From positions 1 to 64,000 of the forward strand of contig CAYZGO010000009.1 of the NCBI GenBank assembly GCA_964478075.1: DNA of 64,000 bases. Direction: 5' to 3'. Below are positions 40,846-49,960 of this stretch, in pieces (the stretch's first letter is position 1; each line of letters opens with the position of its first letter). The translations under genes and the position numbers were made by a program. The notes below the pieces were generated by a model. It was not told where the DNA came from. It ran no database searches and saw only the letters and a program-made list of their open reading frames with translations. This stretch comes from DAOUEX01 sp034430235 (GTDB taxonomy: Bacteria > Chloroflexota > Anaerolineae > UBA2200).

Positions 40846-42117
40846 ATGCCTGCTGTTGTCCTCGAAGATGTATCGAAAAGGTTTGCCCTACGTCACCAGG
40901 TTTCTCGGTCTTTTCAAGAGGTGTTTCTCTCCATCTTGAGAGGAGGCAGGGATAGTGCTCCTGAGGAGTTCTGGGCCCTGCGAGGTGTCAGTTTCGAGAT
41001 CCTACCTGGGAAGACTGTGGGACTTATCGGCTCCAATGGAGCGGGCAAAAGCACGGTGCTTAAGCTTATCGCCCGGATTATCGAGCCCACCTCGGGGCGG
41101 ATCGAGGTCAACGGGCGCGTGGGGGCCTTGCTAGAGTTAGGTGCTGGTTTCCATCCCGACCTAACTGGTCAGGAGAACATCTATCTGAACAGCTCTATAC
41201 TGGGGCTTAGCCGGACCCAGACCCGGGAGAGACTGGAGGAAATCATCGCTTTTGCGGAACTGGAGCGGTTCATTGACGTACCGGTCAAGCATTACTCCTC
41301 GGGGATGTATGTGCGACTGGGGTTCTCGGTGGCGGTGCATACCTACCCAGACATCTTGCTGGTAGATGAGGTGCTGGCGGTGGGAGATGCGGCGTTTCAG
41401 CACAAATGCTTGGAGCGGATCAAACATCTGCAACGCCAAGGAGTGAGTATTGTACTGGTAAGCCACAGCATGGAGCAAATTACCGACATTTGTGATTATG
41501 TGCTATGGCTTCAAAACGGTTACGTGCGCTCGGAGGGCGTGCCGGAACAGGTCATATCTGACTATCTCGCAGGATCGGCGGCCGAAGAGCAGGCCCAGCG
41601 GAGTTTGAGCCTACTGGCGCATAGGCTTGACTCGGGAACAGTGCCGGCTGGAACCAGTTTCGTGGATACCTATGTTGGACGTTGGGGGGATGGACGTATT
41701 GTAATTGAGGCCGTACGATTGCTAGGGCCGGATGGCCGGGCTGCCAGTGTCTTTTCCCCAGAAGAGCCTATGTGTATTGAGATTGATTACGCGAGTGCGC
41801 GTCCTATAGAGGAGATGCCTGCCTTTGGGATAGCCATTCATCGTTTGGACGGCGTGTGGTGCTATGGTACTAATACTGCACTAGACGGGGTTGATTTGTT
41901 TGAAGCCTCTGTACCAGAAACAGGCACTATCGTTGTCGAAATACCTGTGTTGCAACTGCTTCGTGGAGACTATGCACTTGATGTGGCCGTTCATAATCGC
42001 AAAGGCAATGTGATCTATGATTACATCCGGGGTGTTCTGCATTTCAGGATGCAGGATACGAGAGGAGACCACGGGGTTTTCCGCCCTCGGCTACACTGGT
42101 CATTGCACTCGAGTTGA
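40846..42117 (+). CDS. wzt: Polysaccharide ABC exporter ATPase with C-terminal cargo-binding domain (Wzt-like)
   Basis: This 423-residue protein energises polysaccharide export together with the Wzm-like permease. Walker A is GSNGAGKST, signature YSSGMYVRLGFSVA and Walker B ILLVDEVLAVGD, followed by VLVSHSMEQI. From about residue 250 the chain is a separate beta-sandwich (FGIAIHRLDGVWCYGTNT, GDYALDVAVHN), the type known in Wzt proteins of O9a/O12-like systems to recognise the modified end of the finished chain. The presence of this domain predicts end-capped polymers. A methyltransferase gene follows. Ribosome site GGAG occurs before ATG 40846. Confidence 0.9.
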   Translation: MPAVVLEDVSKRFALRHQVSRSFQEVFLSILRGGRDSAPEEFWALRGVSFEILPGKTVGLIGSNGAGKSTVLKLIARIIEPTSGRIEVNGRVGALLELGAGFHPDLTGQENIYLNSSILGLSRTQTRERLEEIIAFAELERFIDVPVKHYSSGMYVRLGFSVAVHTYPDILLVDEVLAVGDAAFQHKCLERIKHLQRQGVSIVLVSHSMEQITDICDYVLWLQNGYVRSEGVPEQVISDYLAGSAAEEQAQRSLSLLAHRLDSGTVPAGTSFVDTYVGRWGDGRIVIEAVRLLGPDGRAASVFSPEEPMCIEIDYASARPIEEMPAFGIAIHRLDGVWCYGTNTALDGVDLFEASVPETGTIVVEIPVLQLLRGDYALDVAVHNRKGNVIYDYIRGVLHFRMQDTRGDHGVFRPRLHWSLHSS

Positions 42118-42268
42118 GAGTGTCTGAAATCGGTTGCTTCCTGGATCGCTATGCTTAGCTCGTTGACGATTTTTGACTGTGTTTGGATGGTGTGTAAGTT
42201 TAGCGATCCCGTCAAGACGGGACGACCGGTTGACACAGTGCACTGTAACTTGATTGAAGGGGTCAGAA

Positions 42269-43498
42269 ATGTCGGATTCTACTCGGGCGCAGTCTCAGGC
42301 TGACAACGCCCAAACCACAGTTGTAGACGTGGCTGCTGAAATGCATAGGATTCGAGATCGGATTCGTCAACAGCAGTCTTCGTTCTCAGCGTCAGGCATG
42401 ACGGAAATCCAGCGCAAGTTATACCAGGCACAGGGCAAATGGCATGTCCGGGAAGCGCCCTTTGTATCGAAGGTGCCTATCATCGGGCCCTTGATAGCTG
42501 CTTTCCGCAGTGCCTGGAACAGCGTGTCTGCAAAATGGTACGTGCTCCGCATGCTGAATCAGCAAAACGAGTACAATTTCGCTGTTTATCAGGTTCTGGA
42601 GGAACTTTGCGGGGAATCGGAAACGCAAGTGCAGGCACAGGCCAAGCTTACATCCCAGCTGCTTGAGCGGCTTGCTGAGCTGGAGTTGCGCTTGATCAGT
42701 ATGCGTCGAGCCGCAGCCTCTACAGCTCCATCCTTGCCCCAAAGTGATCGCGGTCCTGCCGTTGAACCGGCTGGTTTTGTCACCGCCCCTCAGGACGATT
42801 GGAGTTATCTTGCCTTTAATGCAGCTTTCACTGCTTTGGGCTCTGTAGTGCGTGAAACGTACCGTCAGTATGTACCATTGTTCAGCGGCAGGAAGAATGT
42901 GTTAGACGCAGCATGTGGCCAAGGTCACTTTTTGGAACTGTTGAAAGAAGCAGGTATTGAGGCTTACGGTGTGGACCGGGAAGCGGAAATGGCAGAGATG
43001 TGTCGTTTGAAAGACCTGCGTGTTGAGGTCGCAGATGTTTTGACTCATTTGAGTGACTTGCCCGGAAACAGCTTGGGCGGTGTTTTTTGCGGTCATCTAA
43101 TAGAGCATTTTGACGCAATTGCACTGCAAAAGCTTCTTTCTTTGGCCTATGACCGGTTATCCCCTGGTGGGATAATCGTCTGCGAGACGCCCAATACCCG
43201 GAATCTCTTTGTCATGGCCAACACCTTTTACCGTGATCCTACTCACCGGCAACCTTTACATCCGGAGACCTTTCAGTTCATGTTCCGAACGCATGGATTC
43301 GTGAAGGTGGAACTGCGATATTCATTGCCGGTGCCTATGGGTCTAGCTCTTGAGCCACTTGTTCTATCGCCTGATTCCGATGCACAATTGCAGGCGCTGG
43401 CTGCAGAAATCAATGAGAGATTACAACGTGTTAACCGTCAGCTCTTCGACTACCAAAATGTTGCGATTATTGGCTACAAGCCCCTACAGGCTACTTAG
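42269..43498 (+). CDS. SAM-dependent methyltransferase with N-terminal helical extension, possible chain-capping enzyme
   Basis: This 409-residue protein has a long helical, Gln-rich N-terminal part (about residues 15-150), including VSKVPIIGPLIAAFRSAWN, and a class I methyltransferase domain from about 205: VLDAACGQGHFLELL, VDREAEM, GHLIEHFDAI and LSPGGIIVCETPNT. A methyltransferase directly after Wzt with a cargo domain recalls WbdD-type termination of O-polysaccharides, where methylation stops growth and signals export. That is inference. I start at ATG 42269 with AAGGGG just upstream, not at TTG 42254. The N-terminal segment resembles part of the GT4 at 49961. Confidence 0.82.
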   Translation: MSDSTRAQSQADNAQTTVVDVAAEMHRIRDRIRQQQSSFSASGMTEIQRKLYQAQGKWHVREAPFVSKVPIIGPLIAAFRSAWNSVSAKWYVLRMLNQQNEYNFAVYQVLEELCGESETQVQAQAKLTSQLLERLAELELRLISMRRAAASTAPSLPQSDRGPAVEPAGFVTAPQDDWSYLAFNAAFTALGSVVRETYRQYVPLFSGRKNVLDAACGQGHFLELLKEAGIEAYGVDREAEMAEMCRLKDLRVEVADVLTHLSDLPGNSLGGVFCGHLIEHFDAIALQKLLSLAYDRLSPGGIIVCETPNTRNLFVMANTFYRDPTHRQPLHPETFQFMFRTHGFVKVELRYSLPVPMGLALEPLVLSPDSDAQLQALAAEINERLQRVNRQLFDYQNVAIIGYKPLQAT

Positions 43499-43537
43499 GT
43501 CTTAGGTCAACAGTTCACTGCTCACGGTGTGATTCCT

Positions 43538-46150
43538 ATGCGTATCATGTCTGATATCGCGCCTCTGCAGATTCACCCCACCCGACATCGGGGGATTGGC
43601 CAGTACACGGCTGGGGCCTTGCGTGCCCTACTAAGGCAGCCTGATGTGGAACAATCGCACATTCTGTTTGGAAACGGTCATCTGCCTCCACCTGATCTGC
43701 GTTTTATCGATACGCGGGCTGACTGGCGTCTGTACTACGGAGATTTCCCCCTGTTTGATTATCACCCGCAGCACTGGGTTAGCCAGCTTGGCTCCTATGC
43801 AGCATATTGGAAGGCCCAGCTTAAGCGGTTTGCACCAGACGTCTTACACATCCATAGCCCTTTTGAGTGGGATTCTCCGTTGCACACCCATTACGACAGC
43901 ACACCCACTGTGTTAACGGTCTATGACCTGATTCCTTTGCGGCTTGAGGAGCACTATTTGCGCCGAGCCCCGTCCTGGATGAAAAATGGTTATCGCCACG
44001 TGTGCCGGCTTGTTCAGCAGTCTGATCACATCATTGTGATTTCGGAGCACTCACGCACAGATGTGGTAGAGTTGTTGAATGTTGAACCACAGCGTATCAG
44101 CGTGGCAACTCCGGGACCTAGCAGCCTTGCCAGTTGCTCCATAAGCCGTCAAAGAATAGCGAACCTGCGCCGTGAGGTTGGGTTGCACGGCGGTTTCGTT
44201 GTCAGTACCAGCGGTTTTGACTATCGGAAGAATATGCTTGGCATGTTGAGGAGCTACGCTCGATTGGATCCACGACTGCGGGCGGAATTCCCACTAGTGA
44301 TTGTTTGCAAGCTGGAAACCAACGAAGAAAGCTACCTTCATAGTCAGGCTGCTGAACTGGGTATTGAGACACAGGTTATCTTGACAAACTATGTTGCTGA
44401 TGAGGTACTCGCTACTCTCTACCGTATGGCCACGGTTCTGTTTTTCCCGTCCCTATATGAGGGTTTCGGTATGCCCGTCCTCGATGCTATGCTTTGTGGC
44501 CTCCCGGTGATCACTTCCAGTGTCTCCGCTTTGCCTGAGGTCGCTGGGGATGCGGCGGTGCTGGTAGACCCTTTGGATCTGGACGGGATGGCCGACGCCT
44601 TGACTCGTGTATTGGAAAGTGATTCCCTGCGCTCAGGGATGCGGGCCAGAGGTCTCGCACAGGCGGCCAAGTTCAGCTGGGATAATACAGCCAGTGTATT
44701 CAGGGAGGTGTATGCTGTAGTGGGCAAACACCAAAGGACAGCTCACACATCTCCTGTCTTGTTGCATCAAGGGTCCCGGGTACGCAGCCTAGCATTCGTA
44801 TCGCCCCTGCCGCCGCAGCATTCTGGTGTTGCTGATTTCAGCGTCGATTTGCTACGTGCTTTGCGCCAACACCTGCCGGTCACGGCCTTTGTTCAGAATG
44901 ATCTCTTGTCGTCAGTCCGCCAGCACGTCGATGGACCTGTAGAAAGCGTGGTGCGTCTTCCGGACTTGGTCCGTGCTGCCAAAATAGATACAGTGCTGTA
45001 CCAAATTGGGAATAGTGCTTTTCACCATTTTCAATTACCGTATTTGCTGGCTGTGCCCGGCGTAGTGCAAGTGCACGATGGTATACTGCATGGCCTAATC
45101 TACTCACTCACGTTCCTCAAGAGTGATGAAACGGGTTACCGTCAGGAGTTAAGCTATGCCCACGGTCAGATGGGACGGGAGCATGCTGAAGATGTAATTC
45201 ACGGTCGGCAGCCTCCCGCGCTGTACGAGATCAGTGTTAACCGTCGAATCGTCAATAATGCCATTGGGGTGATCGTTCACAATCGCTGGACTGCTGCTGC
45301 TGTGCGGACGCACGGGACCAACTTGCCGGTAGAGATCATCTATCATCCAGTGACGCGGGAAGAGAGTGCTGAGAACTTGGATCGTCAGACAGCTAGAACT
45401 GAGCTGGGTATTCCCCGGGATACTCTGGTTCTCGCGACTTTTGGACGCTTGAACCCTGCCAAGCGGCTTGATGTGATCTTGCGCGCCTTTGCCAGGCTGC
45501 ACCGCGAGATCCCCCATACTCAGCTCTTTCTAGTAGGGGAATTGGATCTTTCTACGGACGCTTTCAAAGTGCCCGGGTTGATAAAAGAGCTAGGCATTGT
45601 TGAATCTGTCCATATTACCGGTTATGTTGAGCGGTCACGTTTTGTGCAGTATATGGCGGCCACCGATGTCGCTTTGAATTTGCGCTATCCCCACGCTGGT
45701 GAAACCTCTGGCACCTTAGTCCGGTTGCTGAATGCCGGCGTTCCTACAATTACGTCGAACTTGGGTGCTTTTGCCGAAATTCCGGATGATTGTTGTTGGA
45801 TGGCAGATGTGGACGACACTGAAGAAGAGTTGCTCTTGGCTTATTTGCGCCGTTTAGCTACAGATTCGACACTGCGTCGCCAGATGAGTCTTAACGCTGT
45901 CCGCTTTGTCAGAGCACAGATTCCAGATTGGGATCGGGCTGCCCAGTTGGCCCTTGATTTCATACAAAGGGCGCTGGTGAGTCAGGCACCTCTGCTGCCC
46001 CGTGTTCAAACGCTGTCCGAGGCCGCCAGAGCTGCTACTTTGCCCCGTTTTGCCTCTGTAAGTAGTGGTGCAGTGCCACGATCCAGGAAAGGGCTTTGGC
46101 GTTTGTTGCTACGCGGGGTGAGCTTTTTCGTTGGCTGGCCGGGTTCATAA
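43538..46150 (+). CDS. Bifunctional glycosyltransferase: two family-4 domains in tandem
   Basis: This 870-residue protein has two full GT4 units. The first (to about residue 395) has IHPTRHRGIGQYTAG, GFDYRKNMLGMLRSYARL and EGFGMPVLDAMLCGLPVITS. The second (from about 410) has VSPLPPQHSGVADFSVDL, LATFGRLNPAKRLDVILRAFA and HAGETSGTLVRLLNAGVPTI. Tandem GT4 polymerases such as WbdA build repeating units with two linkages, so it may be the main chain polymerase of the locus. The ATG at 43538 has GGTG at 43525-43528; the GTG at 43529 is a less likely start. The gene end overlaps other reading frames, with FkbM starting shortly after. Confidence 0.88.
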   Translation: MRIMSDIAPLQIHPTRHRGIGQYTAGALRALLRQPDVEQSHILFGNGHLPPPDLRFIDTRADWRLYYGDFPLFDYHPQHWVSQLGSYAAYWKAQLKRFAPDVLHIHSPFEWDSPLHTHYDSTPTVLTVYDLIPLRLEEHYLRRAPSWMKNGYRHVCRLVQQSDHIIVISEHSRTDVVELLNVEPQRISVATPGPSSLASCSISRQRIANLRREVGLHGGFVVSTSGFDYRKNMLGMLRSYARLDPRLRAEFPLVIVCKLETNEESYLHSQAAELGIETQVILTNYVADEVLATLYRMATVLFFPSLYEGFGMPVLDAMLCGLPVITSSVSALPEVAGDAAVLVDPLDLDGMADALTRVLESDSLRSGMRARGLAQAAKFSWDNTASVFREVYAVVGKHQRTAHTSPVLLHQGSRVRSLAFVSPLPPQHSGVADFSVDLLRALRQHLPVTAFVQNDLLSSVRQHVDGPVESVVRLPDLVRAAKIDTVLYQIGNSAFHHFQLPYLLAVPGVVQVHDGILHGLIYSLTFLKSDETGYRQELSYAHGQMGREHAEDVIHGRQPPALYEISVNRRIVNNAIGVIVHNRWTAAAVRTHGTNLPVEIIYHPVTREESAENLDRQTARTELGIPRDTLVLATFGRLNPAKRLDVILRAFARLHREIPHTQLFLVGELDLSTDAFKVPGLIKELGIVESVHITGYVERSRFVQYMAATDVALNLRYPHAGETSGTLVRLLNAGVPTITSNLGAFAEIPDDCCWMADVDDTEEELLLAYLRRLATDSTLRRQMSLNAVRFVRAQIPDWDRAAQLALDFIQRALVSQAPLLPRVQTLSEAARAATLPRFASVSSGAVPRSRKGLWRLLLRGVSFFVGWPGS

Positions 46151-46188
46151 GAGGTAAACGTTTCAGTAGGATATGGAGATACGAGAGG

Positions 46189-47400
46189 GTGAGCATAGAC
46201 TTGGGACCTGGTGGGCAAAGAGAAGAAATACTGATTGAGTGTACAAGAGGAACGATTTCTTCGTTGTGCTACACCCTTGCGGTTCCTGGACAGATGGAAT
46301 TCTATATCTTCATCGATAGCGATGAAAAGGATGAAATCACCGAGGCTATAGCCAAGGGCACTTACTCGTTTGCAGCAGGATTCCACTTGCTGTCAGAGCT
46401 AATTCGAGTAGGTCAAAGGGTCCTTGACTTGGGCGCACATATCGGCACTTTTTCTCTGTTCGCGGCAGCATTGGGATATCAGGTGGTCTCGGTCGAAGCA
46501 TCGCCTTATAACTCGGCCCTGCTTAGGAAAAGTGCGGAGAGAAATGGGTTTGACAGAATGCGAGTTATCTCTGCCGCTGTATACAATCAGCCTGGAACAG
46601 TGGGGTTTGTTCCCATTGGACCGTACGGTTTCGTGTCCGATTCCTTCACCAGTTCTTCCACTATCTCTGTTCCGGCAATTACCGTCGATGATCTTCTCAC
46701 TGATGTTGGTTGGGATGGGGTTGACTTCATCAAAATGGACATTGAGGGGTCAGAAGTTGCAGCTATTCAAGGGATGTCACAGTTGCTGGCGAGAGATGAT
46801 GCCCCAGTAATACTGTATGAGTCAAACGGTCATATGCTAAGCCTTTTTGGCGAAACACCGAATCATCTAATGGCCACATTAGAGGGATTTGGCTACAGGT
46901 GTTACCTTGTTCAGCCAGGTCGGCTCATCCCCTGCCAGTCCGGCGATTTGCAGCCTGAATGCGTTGTGGATTATGCGGCAATCAAACACCTGCCTGTTAC
47001 CTTGCATAGCTGGCAAGTTGCGCCACCGATGTCTCTGGAGGACCGAATATCAAGGATCCTCTCTTCATGTGCGCATCCCAATAGACACATTCGAGCCTAC
47101 ATTGTCCGGGCTTTAGCCAAAGCCGACAGCTCGATACTATCTGACCCGCGGGTAGTAAATGCGTTCGCGGCCCTAGCGACAGATCCAGATGCAGATATCC
47201 GTGATGCAATGGTTTGGTGGCAAGGAGGTAAGCCCCCCTCACCCTCAATAATAAATGAGTTGCGTCAAACTACTCTTGAGGAGGATACAGGAATGGTCCA
47301 TCTACATGACTTGATGGGGGGTTATGGGCACGGTCGGTTCACTCGGGCGATGCGAGCCTTGAACCATCTGTGGGTCAAAGTAAAAGACTGGATGAAGTAG
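46189..47400 (+). CDS. FkbM family methyltransferase with a C-terminal extension
   Basis: This about 403-residue SAM enzyme of the FkbM group O-methylates sugars or polyketides. It shows VLDLGAHIGTFSLFAAALGYQ, VSVEASPYNSALLRKSAERN and the typical IKMDIEGSEVAAIQGM. After about residue 270 a region absent from small FkbM proteins follows; ISRILSSCAHPNRHIRAYIV and AALATDPDADIRDAMVWW look like two HEAT-type helix pairs. I start at GTG 46189, GGAG at 46175-46178, after the preceding stop; a start at TTG 46096 overlapping the GT gene is possible. Acceptor unknown; part of the plus-strand polysaccharide block. Confidence 0.82.
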   Translation: MSIDLGPGGQREEILIECTRGTISSLCYTLAVPGQMEFYIFIDSDEKDEITEAIAKGTYSFAAGFHLLSELIRVGQRVLDLGAHIGTFSLFAAALGYQVVSVEASPYNSALLRKSAERNGFDRMRVISAAVYNQPGTVGFVPIGPYGFVSDSFTSSSTISVPAITVDDLLTDVGWDGVDFIKMDIEGSEVAAIQGMSQLLARDDAPVILYESNGHMLSLFGETPNHLMATLEGFGYRCYLVQPGRLIPCQSGDLQPECVVDYAAIKHLPVTLHSWQVAPPMSLEDRISRILSSCAHPNRHIRAYIVRALAKADSSILSDPRVVNAFAALATDPDADIRDAMVWWQGGKPPSPSIINELRQTTLEEDTGMVHLHDLMGGYGHGRFTRAMRALNHLWVKVKDWMK

Positions 47401-47406
47401 GAAGTG

Positions 47407-49884
47407 ATGCCCCCTCTTATCGGTGTGCTTCTATTGTGTCTTCTGATCGGGCTGCCCGGCATACCCGCTGCTGCTCTAATTGCCTCCTCGGACCCCAAGC
47501 CGGATTCTCAGCTGCTGCAGATATTCTTAAGCACATCTTTGGGATTAGTGATGGTGGGGCTTTGGGGTATTCTGCTGGCTAGCGTTGGTCATTTTGAGCC
47601 GGTCTGGGTGGCGATTGGCTGCGCATCTATGTCTCTACTGCTTTGGGCGGCTGCACGTAGGTCTGGCTGGCAGTTGAATAGACCTAAGCTACCTGCTTGG
47701 GATGGAGCCGTTCTAGGGTTATTGGTCATTGTTGCTTTGGTGTTTGCGCGCCCTCACGAAAACGTAATCGTGGGTCGCGATCCTGGGGTTTACACCAATG
47801 CGGCCATTCACTTGACCCGCAGCGGAGAGTGGGTTATTAATGATCCCTTCTTTGCCGACCTGCCCACTCGAACCCAAGAAGCCTTTATTTCGTACGTGGC
47901 AGGGCAGGGACCTTTTCGCCTACCGGGTTTCTTTTGGATTCCTGAAGATGGTCAGGCATTGAGTCAGTTTCTGCCATTCTACACCGTATGGATGGCCTTG
48001 TTAGAATGGGTACTAGGTCCAGGGGGAGGTTCCTGGGCAGCGTTGCTGTTTACCATTGTTGGCGGGTTGGGTTTGGCTGGATTCGCTACTGTTTTCTGGA
48101 AGCCCCTAGTTGGTGTTTTTGTGCTTCTGCTGCTGTTGTGCAATCCTGCTGCTATCTGGTACGCTCGTTCTGCCAATTCCGAAGTGGCCTTGCAAGTCCT
48201 GCTCTTATTGATTACGCTACTGTGGATGCGAAGGCAAGAGCGGTCTCTCAAGTGGGCTGGACCGCTGTTTATGGCTGCTACCCTCGCAGCCGCGATGCTG
48301 GATAAGCTCGACGTGTTCTATTTAGTACCAATTTTAGCCACAGTTGCTGGACTAGACTGGTTGAGATGTCCAAAGAGCGATTACCATAGGCGTACTGCGT
48401 TGTTATCGCTATTAGCTGTGATACCGGTAGTGCTATATATGTGGCGATTCAACCTACCGTATCTTCAACTTACGTACAACCTGATGTTTATTCAGAATCG
48501 GGTTCTCGTCATATTGGCGATAGGAATGATTCTCTCGTTGGGGCTTGTTTTCGTGGTTGGATTTACAGGTAGCCTAAGGCAACGCTTTCTGGCCCGATAT
48601 CGGGGTTGGGTAGAGCATTTTGACGGTTTGACATCTTCGCAGTTCGCAGCGCTTGTGTTAGCTCTGGTCGCGTTGTTCGTTGTCCTTTACCTGGTTCTGC
48701 CGGCAACGGTGCCCGCTGGTCGGGTGGCAGATAGACGGCTTTCTCTGTTGAAAGTGGGATGGTACGTGACGCCCATGGGTTTTGTTCTGGCCGGCTTGGG
48801 AGCACTGGCCTTGTTCTTGAAGCGTCCTCCGGACCCGGCACTGCTTTTGCTGGCGCTTTGCATAACCGCACTATCTCTGAATCTGTTGAACTATGCAACT
48901 GATCACATATTTGCTATTCGCCGCTTTGTTGTTCTTGCTATCCCGGGGCTGCTGCTTTTCAGCGCCGGTGGGTTAGATACGTTGATAAATTGGCGCCCGC
49001 GTTGCTGGCCTATGCTTGGTGGAGTCTTAGCTGTGGCTTTGGGGGGAACTATGGCGCTCGGCCAGGCAGCTAATAGCCAAGTGTTATTGCTTCATCGAGA
49101 GTTTGCTGGTGCTCGCCAAACGCTGCAAACAATTGCAGACCACATCCCAGCCCGTTCAGTTACAGTTCTTGGGGATCATGATTCTCTACTAGGTACTTTC
49201 TTGGGTCCCAATCTGTGGTTGGCTCACGACTTGGAACCGCTTTATGCCGCCCGTCCATTGAGTGCGGATGATTGGCAGAGTGTCTATCAGTCTGCACAGC
49301 TCCAGTCTAGGTTGACCTTCTATGTGGGAGCGGCTCTTCCCCCTTGTCTTCCTGGGGTTGACCGCATCGCTTTGAAGAGGTTGTCATGGCACTTGCCGGC
49401 ACTTGAGCGTACTTTTGGCCACTTTCCTGAGCGAGTGGAAGGTTTCGATTTTGAGTTTACGATTTGGCAGCTCTTGCCCGGTTCTGGCATCTTGCGTTAC
49501 GAAGCAGAGAGTTTGCTCAGCCAAGTAGGGAGTGCACGAAACGTAGGCAGTGTTACTGTTTTGCGAGGTAGTGGGGAACCAGGCTATCTCAACTACGGAC
49601 CCTATCATCAATTCCCGCCTGGACGTTATGTGGCGCGCTTCTGGCTTCACAACGAGGAATCCATAACAAGAGAAGTGAGAATAGATATCACGCCATTTGA
49701 GCATTCACCTCTGGCCCAAGTCGACTCAAGTTTGTTGCCAACGTCTGCACCTCAGCCTGTAGAGCTGTTTTTTGCTATTGAAGCCGACGCTGCTATTCCT
49801 CTGGAGCTGCGAGTGTTCTTGCCGAAGGGAGGTGTTGTCAGCTTGGCGGCTGTAGACATCCTCCCTCTTGGGAACGAGCCGTGA
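47407..49884 (+). CDS. Large membrane glycosyltransferase (GT39/PMT-like, GRDPGVY group) with C-terminal domain
   Basis: This 825-residue protein has about 11-13 membrane helices in its first 560 residues, and the extracytoplasmic loop VGRDPGVYTNAAIHLTRSG near residue 120, where aspartates of GT-C enzymes sit. The last about 180 residues are outside the membrane and form a beta-rich domain (YLNYGPYHQFPPGRYVARFW) like carbohydrate-binding modules. GT-C enzymes use polyprenyl-linked sugars on the outer face, matching the GT2 precursor enzyme at 38810. ATG 47407 follows AGGAAG; GTG 47404 adjoins it. Its specific reaction is unknown. Confidence 0.75.
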   Translation: MPPLIGVLLLCLLIGLPGIPAAALIASSDPKPDSQLLQIFLSTSLGLVMVGLWGILLASVGHFEPVWVAIGCASMSLLLWAAARRSGWQLNRPKLPAWDGAVLGLLVIVALVFARPHENVIVGRDPGVYTNAAIHLTRSGEWVINDPFFADLPTRTQEAFISYVAGQGPFRLPGFFWIPEDGQALSQFLPFYTVWMALLEWVLGPGGGSWAALLFTIVGGLGLAGFATVFWKPLVGVFVLLLLLCNPAAIWYARSANSEVALQVLLLLITLLWMRRQERSLKWAGPLFMAATLAAAMLDKLDVFYLVPILATVAGLDWLRCPKSDYHRRTALLSLLAVIPVVLYMWRFNLPYLQLTYNLMFIQNRVLVILAIGMILSLGLVFVVGFTGSLRQRFLARYRGWVEHFDGLTSSQFAALVLALVALFVVLYLVLPATVPAGRVADRRLSLLKVGWYVTPMGFVLAGLGALALFLKRPPDPALLLLALCITALSLNLLNYATDHIFAIRRFVVLAIPGLLLFSAGGLDTLINWRPRCWPMLGGVLAVALGGTMALGQAANSQVLLLHREFAGARQTLQTIADHIPARSVTVLGDHDSLLGTFLGPNLWLAHDLEPLYAARPLSADDWQSVYQSAQLQSRLTFYVGAALPPCLPGVDRIALKRLSWHLPALERTFGHFPERVEGFDFEFTIWQLLPGSGILRYEAESLLSQVGSARNVGSVTVLRGSGEPGYLNYGPYHQFPPGRYVARFWLHNEESITREVRIDITPFEHSPLAQVDSSLLPTSAPQPVELFFAIEADAAIPLELRVFLPKGGVVSLAAVDILPLGNEP

Positions 49885-49960
49885 TTCGATAGAAAATGCA
49901 GCTCTAGAGAAAAACCAGGCTGCTTTTTCGAGAAGAGCATCTGTTCATTGGAGGCATTAC

